Shown one piece after another: positions 9,339 to 17,930 of a stretch of DNA of 64,000 bases. Every line of letters starts with the position of its first letter. The stretch's first letter is position 1. The notes under the pieces were generated by a model that did no database searches, was not told where the DNA came from, and saw nothing but the letters and a program-made list of their open reading frames with translations. The DNA comes from Gemmatimonadota bacterium. GTDB lineage: Bacteria > Gemmatimonadota > Gemmatimonadetes > Longimicrobiales > Gaopeijiaceae. The DNA lies in contig JADFSR010000002.1 in the NCBI GenBank assembly GCA_022560615.1, positions 158,651-222,650 of the forward strand, read 5' to 3'. Both the position numbers and the translations under genes were made by a program.

Positions 9339-9367
9339 GAGACCCCCTGGAGCGCCAGCTTCGCGGG

Positions 9368-9673
9368 TCACGGCCAACCGAAGCGATCGAGGTCGACTCG
9401 TCCGCGAGCGTCGAACACGACGCCTTCGGCCTCGAGCAAGTTGCGCTGGATCTGCTCGAAGGCCGAACCGCCGGCGCGCGGGCTGACCTCGCCCCTCGCG
9501 TTGATCACCCTGTGCCAGGGCACATCGTGGACGTCCGGCAAGCCCGCCATCGCGTAGCCGACTTGTCGAGCCTGACCGGGCAGCCCCGCCTCTCGGGCAA
9601 CCGCACCGTAGGTCGTGACCCGGCCAGCCGGAATCTGGCGTGCGACGGCGTAGAAGTCCTCGTAGGATGACAT
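9368..9673 (-). CDS. Alkyltransferase-like (ATL) DNA-damage sensor
   Basis: 101 residues starting MSSYEDFY. It matches the DNA-binding domain of O6-alkylguanine-DNA alkyltransferases, including IPAGRVTTYGAVA and the winged-helix end. The catalytic motif PCHR is replaced by PWHR, so it cannot accept an alkyl group. This is the hallmark of ATL proteins (E. coli YbaZ type), which bind O6-alkylguanine and hand the lesion to nucleotide excision repair. The start overlaps the upstream promoter zone of the divergent DinB-type gene. Confidence 0.9.
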   Translation of the reverse strand: MSSYEDFYAVARQIPAGRVTTYGAVAREAGLPGQARQVGYAMAGLPDVHDVPWHRVINARGEVSPRAGGSAFEQIQRNLLEAEGVVFDARGRVDLDRFGWP

Positions 9674-9728
9674 GAGCACGCACGCTGGGGCCGATCTGTA
9701 CGGTCCGCAACAGGAGGGGAGGGGAGGA

Positions 9729-10256
9729 ATGGAAGAGCTGAGATACCCCATCGGTCGTTTCGAGTCGCGTCAGCGCCCGCTCACGAGCGAGGAGCGCACG
9801 CAGATGATCGACGCCATCGAAGCACATCCCGCGAACATGCGCGCCGCGGTCGCAGGTCTGAGCGATGAACAACTCGGCACACCGTACCGTGATGGTGGTT
9901 GGACCGTCCGGCAGGTCGTTCACCATGTCGTCGACTCGCACATCAACTCGTATGTGCGCTTCAAGTTGGCGGTGACGGAAGACAAACCGACCATAGGCAC
10001 CTACGAGCAGGCCGAGTGGGCCGAGCTACCCGACGCGAGGTACGCTCCGGTCGAGATGTCGCTGGCGATCCTGGAAGCGCTGCACCCGCGGTGGGTCACC
10101 ATGCTGCGCGCGTTCGACGACGATCACTTCGCGCGTATTCTGCAGCACCCCGAAGTTGGTGATATTTCGGTCGACGTGCTGCTGGAAATCTATGGCTGGC
10201 ACTGCCCGCACCACGAAGCGCACGTAACGCGTTTGAGGGACCGGATGGGCTGGTAG
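9729..10256 (+). CDS. DinB/YfiT-family metal-dependent transferase
   Basis: 175 residues from ATG 9729, chosen because a strong GGAGGGGAGG purine run precedes it. It is a four-helix DinB fold with the metal His residues seen in VVDSHIN and HCPHHEAH. The sequence style is that of YfiT-type bacillithiol/thiol S-transferases. It is divergent from the ATL gene, with 55 bp between start codons, so the two damage/detoxification genes may share control. Confidence 0.85.
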   Translation: MEELRYPIGRFESRQRPLTSEERTQMIDAIEAHPANMRAAVAGLSDEQLGTPYRDGGWTVRQVVHHVVDSHINSYVRFKLAVTEDKPTIGTYEQAEWAELPDARYAPVEMSLAILEALHPRWVTMLRAFDDDHFARILQHPEVGDISVDVLLEIYGWHCPHHEAHVTRLRDRMGW

Positions 10257-10310
10257 CGAATCCAACGGTCGCCACTTGACCGTTTGTCGGGCGCGAGTAC
10301 CCTTCGGCGC

Positions 10311-11597
10311 ATGAGCGCTCTTGTCGAAGAACTCCGCTGGCGCGGGCTGCTGCAGGACATGACTGGAGGCGCGGCCGAGCATCTGGCGGAAATGCCGAGG
10401 CGTGGATACATCGGCTTTGATCCGACCGCGTCGAGCCTGCATGTGGGTAACCTGCTCGTGGTCATGGACCTCGTGCACCTGCAGCGGCACGGGCATACGC
10501 CGATCGCGCTGGTTGGCGGCGGCACTGGGCTCATCGGCGACCCGTCCGGTCGCGACACGGAGCGCCAACTGCTCACCAAGGAGCAGGCGGCTGAGAACGC
10601 CGAGGGCATCCGCGGCCAGCTGGAGCACTTCCTCGACTTCGAGGTCAAGCCGAACGCTGCCCTCATGCGCAACAACCTCGACTGGCTCAGTGAGCTCGCG
10701 CTCGTCGACTTCTTGAGGGACATCGGCAAGCACTTTTCGGTGAACCAGCTGATGGCGAAGGAGTCGGTGAGGCGGCGACTCGAGGATCCGGACGTGGGAC
10801 TCTCCTACACCGAGTTCAGCTACATCCTCATGCAGTCCTACGACTTCCTGGAGCTGTACCGCCGCGACGGGTGCACGGTGCAATTCGGGGGCAGCGACCA
10901 GTGGGGCAACATCACGGCGGGCACCGACCTGATCCGGCGTGTCGATGGCGGGAAGGCGTTCGGCGTAGTCTCACCGCTCGTCACCAACGCTTCCGGTCGG
11001 AAGTTTGGAAAGACCGAGGCGGGCAGCGTTTGGCTCGACCCGGAGCTCACGTCCCCGTACGCGTTCTACCAGTTCTGGTTGAACACCGACGACGCCGATG
11101 CGGTGAAGTACCTCAAGTACTTCTCGCTGCTGTCGCGCGAGGAGATTTCCGAGCTCGAGGCGGCGACCGAATCGGAGCCGTACAGACGGTTGGCCCAGAA
11201 GGCGCTCGGAGAGGACGTGACGCGCCGGGTCCATGGTGAGACGGGCCTGGCGAAGGCGTTGCAGGCGACGGATGCGCTCTTCGGTGGGGATCTCTCCGGC
11301 CTGAGCGCCGGCGACATCGCGGACGTGTTCGGCGATGTGCCGTCCTCGGAAATCGGCACGGAGGAGCTCGCCGGGGAGGGCAAGCCGATCGTGGATCTTC
11401 TCGATGAGTCCGGCATCGCGACTTCGAAGGGCGACGCGCGCCGCTCGATCGAGGGGGGTGGTATCTATGTCAACAACCGTCGCGTAGAAAGCGTTGACTA
11501 CCGAGTGACCACCGAAGATGCGATCGACGGGCGGTTCCTCGTGCTGCGAAAGGGGAAGAAGAGCTACCAATTGGTGGCGGTGAGCGGGGGCGCGTAG
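10311..11597 (+). CDS. tyrS: Tyrosyl-tRNA synthetase
   Basis: 428 residues, a full-length class I synthetase. The HIGH-type signature is seen as LHVGN (residue 45), the tyrosine pocket as GSDQWGN, and the KMSKS loop as KFGKTE, as in other bacterial TyrRS. The C-terminal 65 residues are an S4 RNA-binding domain (SKGDARRSIEGGGIYVN). The ATG at 10311 gives the family N-terminus (MSALVEELRWRG). Confidence 0.97.
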   Translation: MSALVEELRWRGLLQDMTGGAAEHLAEMPRRGYIGFDPTASSLHVGNLLVVMDLVHLQRHGHTPIALVGGGTGLIGDPSGRDTERQLLTKEQAAENAEGIRGQLEHFLDFEVKPNAALMRNNLDWLSELALVDFLRDIGKHFSVNQLMAKESVRRRLEDPDVGLSYTEFSYILMQSYDFLELYRRDGCTVQFGGSDQWGNITAGTDLIRRVDGGKAFGVVSPLVTNASGRKFGKTEAGSVWLDPELTSPYAFYQFWLNTDDADAVKYLKYFSLLSREEISELEAATESEPYRRLAQKALGEDVTRRVHGETGLAKALQATDALFGGDLSGLSAGDIADVFGDVPSSEIGTEELAGEGKPIVDLLDESGIATSKGDARRSIEGGGIYVNNRRVESVDYRVTTEDAIDGRFLVLRKGKKSYQLVAVSGGA

Positions 11598-11622
11598 GCT
11601 CCCGCGAATAGGACGATCGCCG

Positions 11623-14055
11623 ATGCCGATGCTTCGCCAGGCGCTCAGGTTCATCGTTCCCCGTCAGCGTCGAGCGCGAGTGGTCACAGTGCTCGCCGTC
11701 CTCTCGCTCGCGCTGGGAATCGCCGGCAACGCGGTGGTGTTCAGTCTCGTCGACTCGCTCATCCATCTCCGGCTCCCCTACACCGAGCCGGAGCGCATTG
11801 TCCTTCTCGGACAACGAGAGAATACGGAGCCCGACGCCGCGCTGGCGTCCATTCTCTCCGCGCTGCCGGTGTGGGCCGACTTCCGGGAGCGAAGCAGTAC
11901 GCTGACGGAGTGGGCGGCGATCACGCTGAGCTTCATGAGCGTCTCGGACGAGGATCGCTCCGTCGCGGTGATGGTCGGATCCGCCACGCCGAGCTTCTTC
12001 CGCGTCCTGGGCGAGCAGACGGTCCGAGGAAGGGTGTTCACAGATCTCGAAGGCGTGGAGGGCGGGCCCAAGGTCGCGATTCTGACCTGGGACTATTGGC
12101 AGAACGCGATGGGTGCGATCGACGATCCGGTGGGCACGGTGCTCACGCTCGATGGCGTCGCTCATGAAGTCATCGGTGCGCTGCCCGACGGCTACGACTT
12201 CCTGACTCCCGACGTCGGCATCTGGCTGCCCATGCAGCAGAACCCGTACGAGAGCTCGCGCAGCGCCCGGGTCGCGATTTCCGTCGCACGCATGGCGCCG
12301 GGCGTGACGATGGCGCAAGTGAAGCGGGAGATGGCGCAGATCGCGGGGGAGCTCGAGGCCGAATACCCGGAGACGTTTCGCGGCTGGACCATGAGCGCGA
12401 CGAACCTCGGCACTGAGTTCCCGGACCCGCAGAGCCGCACCTATTTGGCGATCCTGAGAGCCTCGGTCTTCTTCGTGCTGCTCATCGCGTGCGCGAACAT
12501 CACCAACCTGCTGCTCGCTCGCAGCCAGGAGCGAACGCGTGAGATCGCCGTACGGACCGCTCTTGGGGCCGGCCGTCTGCGGATCTTGGGGCAATTGGGC
12601 CGGGAGAGTACGCTGATGGCCGTGTCGGGCGGCGTGATCGGACTTTCGCTTACCGCTGTCGGTATCCGGATCATCGGGGGCCGATTCGCCCAGCTGCCGT
12701 TCGTGCCGAGCCTATTCGAGCCGCGACTCGACACGACGGTCGTGTTGTTCACGGTCGCGATGACGCTGCTGTGTGCGCTCATCGTCGGGATCTTTCCCGC
12801 GCTCCAGAGCTTCCGTGTCGATCAGGTCGAAGCGCTCAAGCAGGGCCGGGGCGGGGGTGGGGGAGGGCACCGGGCACCCCGCCTCACCGCCGCCCTGGTG
12901 GTCGCTCAGATCGCTCTGTCGCTGGTAGCGCTGGGAGCCGGTCTCGCACTTGCACGCAGCTTCACGGACACGATGAACAAGGATCCAGGCTTCGAGGCCG
13001 AAGGTCTGCTCGCGATCGGGATCGAGGTCCCCGACTGGAAGTATGAGCTCCCCGAGGGAACCGAGCTCATTCAGCAGCTGCGGGATCGAGTCGAACGCCT
13101 TCCAGACGTGGTCGCCGCGGCGCTGGTCACGCCGCTCCCGAAGAACCTCGTCGTGGTGAAAGCGCCCTTGCTTCTCGCGGGGCAGGTCGAGGATGTCGGA
13201 GTCGTGCTTCCCCAGGCTCAGGGCGTCTGGGCTTCTCCGGAATTCCTCCAGGCGTTCGAGGTGCCACTACTGCAGGGGCGGTTCTTCGAGCCGGCGGATC
13301 GCATGGGTGCCGAGATGGTGGTGGTGGTCAATCGCGCGCTCGCGGACCGGCACTTCGCGGACCGGAATCCGGTCGGCCAGCACGTCACCTTCCTCGACCG
13401 GTCGAGAGAGATCGTCGGAGTGATCGGCAACGTACAGCAAGGCATCGTTCCCGAGTCCGGAGGCGGCTTCGGTGACGTGGTATACCTGCCGGTCGCCCAG
13501 AATCCCCGGGCAACGTACTACCTCGTGGTCCGTACGGCCGGAACACCGAGGGCCGTGGCCGATCCGATTCGAGCCGAGGTGCGCAACCTCGATGCGGACC
13601 TCGCTGTGAACACTGTCGAGACGATGCAGGAGTACGCGGCCCGTTACACCGTCACTTTGAGCCTCTTCAACGATATTCTGAGCGCGTTCGGGGTCCTCGC
13701 GCTGCTGCTGGCGTCGCTGGGCACCTACGGCGTCATAGCCTACTCGGTAGCGCAGCGGAGTCAGGAGATCGGCGTGCGCATGACGCTCGGCGCGGACGCC
13801 CGCACTGTAGTGGGGATGATCGCCATGCAGGGGCTCAAGATGACCGTGCTCGGGCTGGCGATCGGGACCGTTCTGCTGGTGCCGCTGATGGCTGTGATCT
13901 CGAACGTACTACGAGGGTTCGGGCTCGAGCCCGTCGCGCCGCTGACGCTGGTGTACGTGGGCTTGGTGCTATTCACCGTGAGCGCGGTCGCGAGCGTCGT
14001 GCCCGCGACGCGTGCCGCGACTGTGGATCCGGTTTCCGTTTTGCGGGCTGACTGA
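11623..14055 (+). CDS. MacB/FtsX-type ABC permease (ADOP-like), stand-alone
   Basis: 810 residues with duplicated halves: each has an extracytoplasmic MacB_PCD domain and an FtsX bundle, giving about eight membrane helices. The repeated motif IACANITNLLLARSQERTREIA and the matching C-terminal motif YSVAQRSQEIGVRMTLGAD mark the two halves. No ATPase gene is adjacent, as is usual for ADOP permeases. Unlike the three other copies in this window, it lacks an N-terminal prefix domain and a PadR partner, and follows tyrS by 25 bp. A Gly-rich linker occurs near residue 410. The transported substrate is unknown. Confidence 0.85.
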   Translation: MPMLRQALRFIVPRQRRARVVTVLAVLSLALGIAGNAVVFSLVDSLIHLRLPYTEPERIVLLGQRENTEPDAALASILSALPVWADFRERSSTLTEWAAITLSFMSVSDEDRSVAVMVGSATPSFFRVLGEQTVRGRVFTDLEGVEGGPKVAILTWDYWQNAMGAIDDPVGTVLTLDGVAHEVIGALPDGYDFLTPDVGIWLPMQQNPYESSRSARVAISVARMAPGVTMAQVKREMAQIAGELEAEYPETFRGWTMSATNLGTEFPDPQSRTYLAILRASVFFVLLIACANITNLLLARSQERTREIAVRTALGAGRLRILGQLGRESTLMAVSGGVIGLSLTAVGIRIIGGRFAQLPFVPSLFEPRLDTTVVLFTVAMTLLCALIVGIFPALQSFRVDQVEALKQGRGGGGGGHRAPRLTAALVVAQIALSLVALGAGLALARSFTDTMNKDPGFEAEGLLAIGIEVPDWKYELPEGTELIQQLRDRVERLPDVVAAALVTPLPKNLVVVKAPLLLAGQVEDVGVVLPQAQGVWASPEFLQAFEVPLLQGRFFEPADRMGAEMVVVVNRALADRHFADRNPVGQHVTFLDRSREIVGVIGNVQQGIVPESGGGFGDVVYLPVAQNPRATYYLVVRTAGTPRAVADPIRAEVRNLDADLAVNTVETMQEYAARYTVTLSLFNDILSAFGVLALLLASLGTYGVIAYSVAQRSQEIGVRMTLGADARTVVGMIAMQGLKMTVLGLAIGTVLLVPLMAVISNVLRGFGLEPVAPLTLVYVGLVLFTVSAVASVVPATRAATVDPVSVLRAD

Positions 14056-14075
14056 CGCGCGCAATGAGGAGCCTT

Positions 14076-15230
14076 CTAGCGCCCTCCCGCGGGCTCCAGC
14101 CGGTAGACCGTGCTCGGCGCACCGCTGCGTTCGTCCATCGCGATGTAGATGTACCCTTCCGGTCCCTGACGTACGTCCCGGATGCGACCGAAACCCTGGA
14201 GTAGCGTTTCTTCGGCGACCACTTCCTGTCCGTCGAGCGTCAGCCTAGCGAGCTGCATGCCTGCCAGACCGCCGACGAAGATGTTGCCGTTCCAGGCAGG
14301 GAAGCGCTGGCCCGAGTAGATCATGAGCCCGGACGTCGCGATCGATGGCACCCAGAAATGCACGGGGTGCTCCATCGACTCTCGCATCGTGCCCACGTGG
14401 ATCGTGGAACCGCTTCCGTAGTTCACGCCATACCCGACCACCGGCCACCCATAGTTGCGGCCGGGCTGGATGAGGTTGAGCTCGTCGCCACCCTGCGGGC
14501 CGTGCTCGTTGGCCCACAGGTCGCCGGTCTCGGGATGGATCGCGAGGCCCTGCGGGTTCCTGTGCCCGTAGCTCCACGTCTCGGGCCGCACGCCGTCCTC
14601 TCCGATGAACGGGTTGTCGGCAGGAACGCGACCGTCGTCATGCAGTCGAATGATGACGCCGTGGTGGTTCGAGCGGTCCTGGGCGGGGTGCGCCTCGAGG
14701 TCGCCACGCGACGGCGCCTGGCGATCGCCGGCCGAGATGAAGACGTAGCCGTCGGCGAACGCGATGCGAGAGCCGTAGTGCCCGTCTCTGCCGCGGGCGA
14801 CCGCTTCGAAGAGCTCTTCGACATTCGTCAGAGCATCGTCCTCGAACTTGCCCCGGATCAGCGCCGTCGTGGACTGATCGTCGGCCTGTGGTTTCGAATA
14901 AGTGATGTAGAGCCAGTGGTTGTTCGCGAAGTCCGGGTGGGGCTGAACATCCAGCAGGCCACCCTGACCACGGGCGTGAACCTCGGGAATACCGGGCACC
15001 GGATCCGGCAACAGTTCACCGTCGCGCACGATGCGCAGACGCCCGGGGCGCTCGGTGACCAGCATGTCGCCGTTCGGCAGCCAGGCCATCGACCAGGGCG
15101 TCACGAGCCCTTCCGCGACGGGGATCAGCTGAAAGTCGTGCAGCGCCGACCGGTGGACCTGTGCACCTGCCGGCGCGACGAAGACCAGGCAAGAGCCGAG
15201 GGCAACGAGCGCGAAGCGAGTCCGGACCAT
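14076..15230 (-). CDS. Exported PQQ-dependent aldose sugar dehydrogenase-like protein
   Basis: 384 residues from the ATG that gives the signal peptide MVRTRFALVALGSC; the longer frame upstream is unlikely. It is a soluble glucose/sorbosone dehydrogenase beta-propeller (YliI/Asd type). Family motifs are present: TPWSMAWLPNGDMLVTER, GQGGLLDVQPHPDF (candidate catalytic His), NHHGVIIRLHDDG, and YGHRNPQGLAIHP, followed by NEHGPQGGDE. It should oxidise sugars or aldehydes in the periplasm using PQQ. It converges on the ADOP gene. Confidence 0.9.
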   Translation of the reverse strand: MVRTRFALVALGSCLVFVAPAGAQVHRSALHDFQLIPVAEGLVTPWSMAWLPNGDMLVTERPGRLRIVRDGELLPDPVPGIPEVHARGQGGLLDVQPHPDFANNHWLYITYSKPQADDQSTTALIRGKFEDDALTNVEELFEAVARGRDGHYGSRIAFADGYVFISAGDRQAPSRGDLEAHPAQDRSNHHGVIIRLHDDGRVPADNPFIGEDGVRPETWSYGHRNPQGLAIHPETGDLWANEHGPQGGDELNLIQPGRNYGWPVVGYGVNYGSGSTIHVGTMRESMEHPVHFWVPSIATSGLMIYSGQRFPAWNGNIFVGGLAGMQLARLTLDGQEVVAEETLLQGFGRIRDVRQGPEGYIYIAMDERSGAPSTVYRLEPAGGR

Positions 15231-15373
15231 CTGAGCCACCTCTGTAGGGAAGGTCGAAGATCCCGAGAGCATGGCCCGGGACTGAGTGATGTTCGGCTCT
15301 GGGATCTACGGGAGGAGTCGGAATCCGTCAACGGGGCGGTACCTTTCTTCCGCAGCGCTACTGAGGAGGAGTC

Positions 15374-16096
15374 TTGCAGGCCGACGCCAAAGCGAAGGAC
15401 AAGCCGAAGGAGAAAAACTCCGCCGTCGAGAGGACTAAGTCCATCGTCATGGCGCTCGCTCTGTTCTTCTTCATCCGAACGTTCCTGGTGCAGACCTACG
15501 TGATCACGTCGGGGTCGATGGAGCGCACGTTGCTCGTGGGGGACATGCTGGTGGTGAACCGCCTGGCGATCGGCTCACGGATCCCAGGCACGCAAATCCG
15601 AATTCCCGGATACTCGAAGCCACGGCGCGGTGACGTGCTGGTCTTCGACCCGCATCACGAGGTGGACATGAAGCTCGTGAAGCGCCTGATGGGGCTGCCC
15701 GGCGACACGCTCGAGATGCGGAACGGGGCGCTCTTCCTCAACGACGAGCGCCTCGACGAGCCGTACCTGAACGACGCCCGGCGACGGGACGACCGTAGCC
15801 CGGACATGGCATGGCAACGGGAATATCTCGTGGCGGGCGTCGACCGCGACAGCTATGTGCCGAGTCGGCACGACTGGGGGCCGATCGTGGTTCCGGACGG
15901 CTACTACTTCATGCTCGGTGACAACAGGGACGAAAGTCTCGACTCACGGTATTGGGGCTTGCTGGAGGCTTGGCGTCTCGAAGGCCGCGTGCTCTTCAAG
16001 TACTTCTCGTACAACAGAGGGTCGTATCGGTCGTTTCCGGCGCTCCGGGAGATTCGATGGGGGCGCATCGGCAAGGGGCTCAGCCACGGTGACTGA
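15374..16096 (+). CDS. lepB: Signal peptidase I
   Basis: 240 residues. One N-terminal membrane helix precedes the catalytic Ser in SGSMERTL; the catalytic Lys is in LVKRLMGLPGDT, and Box E is GDNRDESLDSRYWG. It cleaves signal peptides at the outer face of the membrane, in line with the large number of exported proteins here. The start is TTG with GAGGAG upstream. Its stop overlaps the GTG of the next gene by 8 bp, so the two are co-translated. Confidence 0.93.
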   Translation: MQADAKAKDKPKEKNSAVERTKSIVMALALFFFIRTFLVQTYVITSGSMERTLLVGDMLVVNRLAIGSRIPGTQIRIPGYSKPRRGDVLVFDPHHEVDMKLVKRLMGLPGDTLEMRNGALFLNDERLDEPYLNDARRRDDRSPDMAWQREYLVAGVDRDSYVPSRHDWGPIVVPDGYYFMLGDNRDESLDSRYWGLLEAWRLEGRVLFKYFSYNRGSYRSFPALREIRWGRIGKGLSHGD

Positions 16097-16661
16097 TACC
16101 GTACCGCCGGAGCGCATCGAGTCGGAGCGGCTCATCATGCGATGCTGGCACCCTCATGACGCGCCACAGTTCAAGGCCGCGCTCGACTCCAGCCTGCCGG
16201 AGCTTCAGCGGTGGATTCCATGGGCGATGAACGAGCCTTCGGAGCTCGACGTGCTCGAGGACCGGCTGAGCGGCTACCGTGACGACTTCTTCGCTGGGCG
16301 CAACGCGCTCTTCGCGTTGATGGACCCCGACGAGACCGAAGTGCTCGGCGGCGCCGGACTGTACCGCCGCGTCGGTCCCGGTGCGTTGGAGATCGGGTAC
16401 TGGGTACGCTCGGATCAGGCGGGCCAGGGTCTCGCGACCGAGGCCGCGCATGCGATGACCGATGTGGGATTCATGCTCTCCGGAATCGAGCGCATCGAGA
16501 TCCACTGCGACCCTCTGAACGCGCCGAGCATCGGGGTCCCCAGGAAGCTCGGGTACGAGCAGGGGGAGACGTTGGTGGACCATGGGGTCGGCCCGACCGG
16601 TGGGTCGCGAGACACGATGATCTGGCGACTCACAATGGAGGAGTACGGAGCGACTCGCTAA
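16089..16661 (+). CDS. GNAT acetyltransferase (RimJ/RimL type)
   Basis: 190 residues. The GTG start lies inside the end of lepB. It is a GNAT domain in the RimL style, with the opening ESERLIMRCWHPHDA, the acetyl-CoA loop RSDQAGQGLATEAA, and the segment CDPLNAPSIGVPRKLGY near the end. In most relatives that last segment reads N-x-x-S, so its Asn-Ala-Pro-Ser matches the family. The target (a ribosomal protein N-terminus or a small molecule) cannot be told from sequence. Confidence 0.88.
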   Translation: MTDTVPPERIESERLIMRCWHPHDAPQFKAALDSSLPELQRWIPWAMNEPSELDVLEDRLSGYRDDFFAGRNALFALMDPDETEVLGGAGLYRRVGPGALEIGYWVRSDQAGQGLATEAAHAMTDVGFMLSGIERIEIHCDPLNAPSIGVPRKLGYEQGETLVDHGVGPTGGSRDTMIWRLTMEEYGATR

Positions 16662-16706
16662 GCGGCTCGCTCGGACGTGCCGACGAGCATCACTACTTGG
16701 CCTGTC

Positions 16707-17723
16707 CTAGAAGACGACCTGCCAGCCGATGACGACGCCCCAATCGAGTCCGAATTGCGGACCCTCGTACTCGTGGGAGATGGGGAAGATCGCCTCGATC
16801 GAGAGCCGATGTCCCGCGAATCGCGAGCCTTCGGGCAAGTAGAAGTTCATGCCGATCGGCAAGTCGATCCGCTCGCCCTCGAGGAAAAAGCCGTCGTTCC
16901 CGGGGTCCCGATCCGGATCGAGATCGGGGTCGCCTCCCTCGATGCCACCCCAGTTCTGCCACTTGATGCGAGCGGAGAACGAGATGTACTCGCTGATCAT
17001 GTACGCAGCCCAGCCGGATGCGTCGAATGAGTTGCCGAGCGAGTAGCTGCGGTCGTTGGTTCCTACGGGAATCATGCCGTTGATCTGGCCACCGACCGAC
17101 GCCACCTCATTTTGGGTCTGCACGGTCAGGCCCGGTAGCAGCGCAAACGTGCCGGCACCCGGACGCATGTCGTAGGGCATCCCCTCGATGCCCGGCGTGC
17201 TGAACGGTGTTTCCGCAAAGATGGCGGTTGATCCGGTCGGTACCCTTGCGCCCATCTGGACGTGCGCTTTGTACGCACCCAGATCCAAGAAGTTGTACAG
17301 GGCGGACACGGTCAGGTCGCCCAGATTCTGGGACTCGGTCACGTAGAACACGCCTCCGGTCGTCAACTGTTCTCGCTGGCGGTTGGAATAGTCCATGCCC
17401 GCGGTGAAGGTCAGTTCTTCGGTTGCGCCGAACGAGACGGAGAAGTTGTGCGTCTGATTGGCCAGAGTGAGCGGGGCCTGGTCGTAGAACTCGAGGGTCG
17501 ACTCGAGGGGAAGTGAGTCGCTAGCGAACCATATGCCCTTCGAGTTGAGCTGCGTGAAGCGGTAGCTGAACTCGATCGCACCGCCCTCGAGGGTTCGTGC
17601 GCCCCTCATGCCGATAGGCGCGTGGCCATCCGGACGCTTCGAGGTCCAGACGTTGTCTTCCTGAGCGGCCAGCGGCGAAGCGACTGTGAGTAGCGTCGCC
17701 ACGATCAGGATCTTGCGAACCAT
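16707..17723 (-). CDS. Outer-membrane channel-like beta-barrel protein
   Basis: 338 residues from the ATG that gives a signal peptide (MVRKILIVATLLTVA, cleaved after LAAQ). The rest is beta-rich with regular aromatic girdle positions and a C-terminal Phe (GWQVVF). It resembles the MetA-pathway/transporter group of outer-membrane barrels. A short acidic repeat (DPDLDPDRDPGND) in a predicted loop might bind Ca2+. The substrate is unknown, and there is no operon partner. Confidence 0.65.
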   Translation of the reverse strand: MVRKILIVATLLTVASPLAAQEDNVWTSKRPDGHAPIGMRGARTLEGGAIEFSYRFTQLNSKGIWFASDSLPLESTLEFYDQAPLTLANQTHNFSVSFGATEELTFTAGMDYSNRQREQLTTGGVFYVTESQNLGDLTVSALYNFLDLGAYKAHVQMGARVPTGSTAIFAETPFSTPGIEGMPYDMRPGAGTFALLPGLTVQTQNEVASVGGQINGMIPVGTNDRSYSLGNSFDASGWAAYMISEYISFSARIKWQNWGGIEGGDPDLDPDRDPGNDGFFLEGERIDLPIGMNFYLPEGSRFAGHRLSIEAIFPISHEYEGPQFGLDWGVVIGWQVVF

Positions 17724-17802
17724 GGGATGTTCCTCCGACACGGTATCGGACCGGTACCCGGTCCCTCTGGGCTCTACCGTAGAAAATGCCCCGAATCACA
17801 TG

Positions 17803-17865
17803 AAAAAAACAAGTGTTTACGCCAGGGGCTCCCTAACAACAGGGAAAAAACGGTTGTTCCTGGCG
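17803..17865 (-). terminator. Hairpin with T-run after the acyl-CoA oxidase gene
   Basis: On the reverse strand, CGCCAGGAACAAC (17865-17853) can pair with GTTGTT and CCTGGCG (17840-17835, 17826-17820), with an 8-nt internal bulge, followed within about 15 nt by a run of seven T. This fits an intrinsic terminator for the oxidase gene that ends at 17931. An inner CCCT/AGGG stem is also possible. Confidence 0.45.
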
Positions 17866-17930
17866 ACATCGACGCCGGTAGGTTCACGTTCACCAGGACG
17901 GGGAACGACCAACCGGGGGCCGCCGACTGG

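Noticed and set aside
9672..9728. Earlier ATG for the DinB-type gene
   Set aside because: It overlaps the ATL start on the other strand and lacks a ribosome-binding site; ATG 9729 has a strong purine-rich one.
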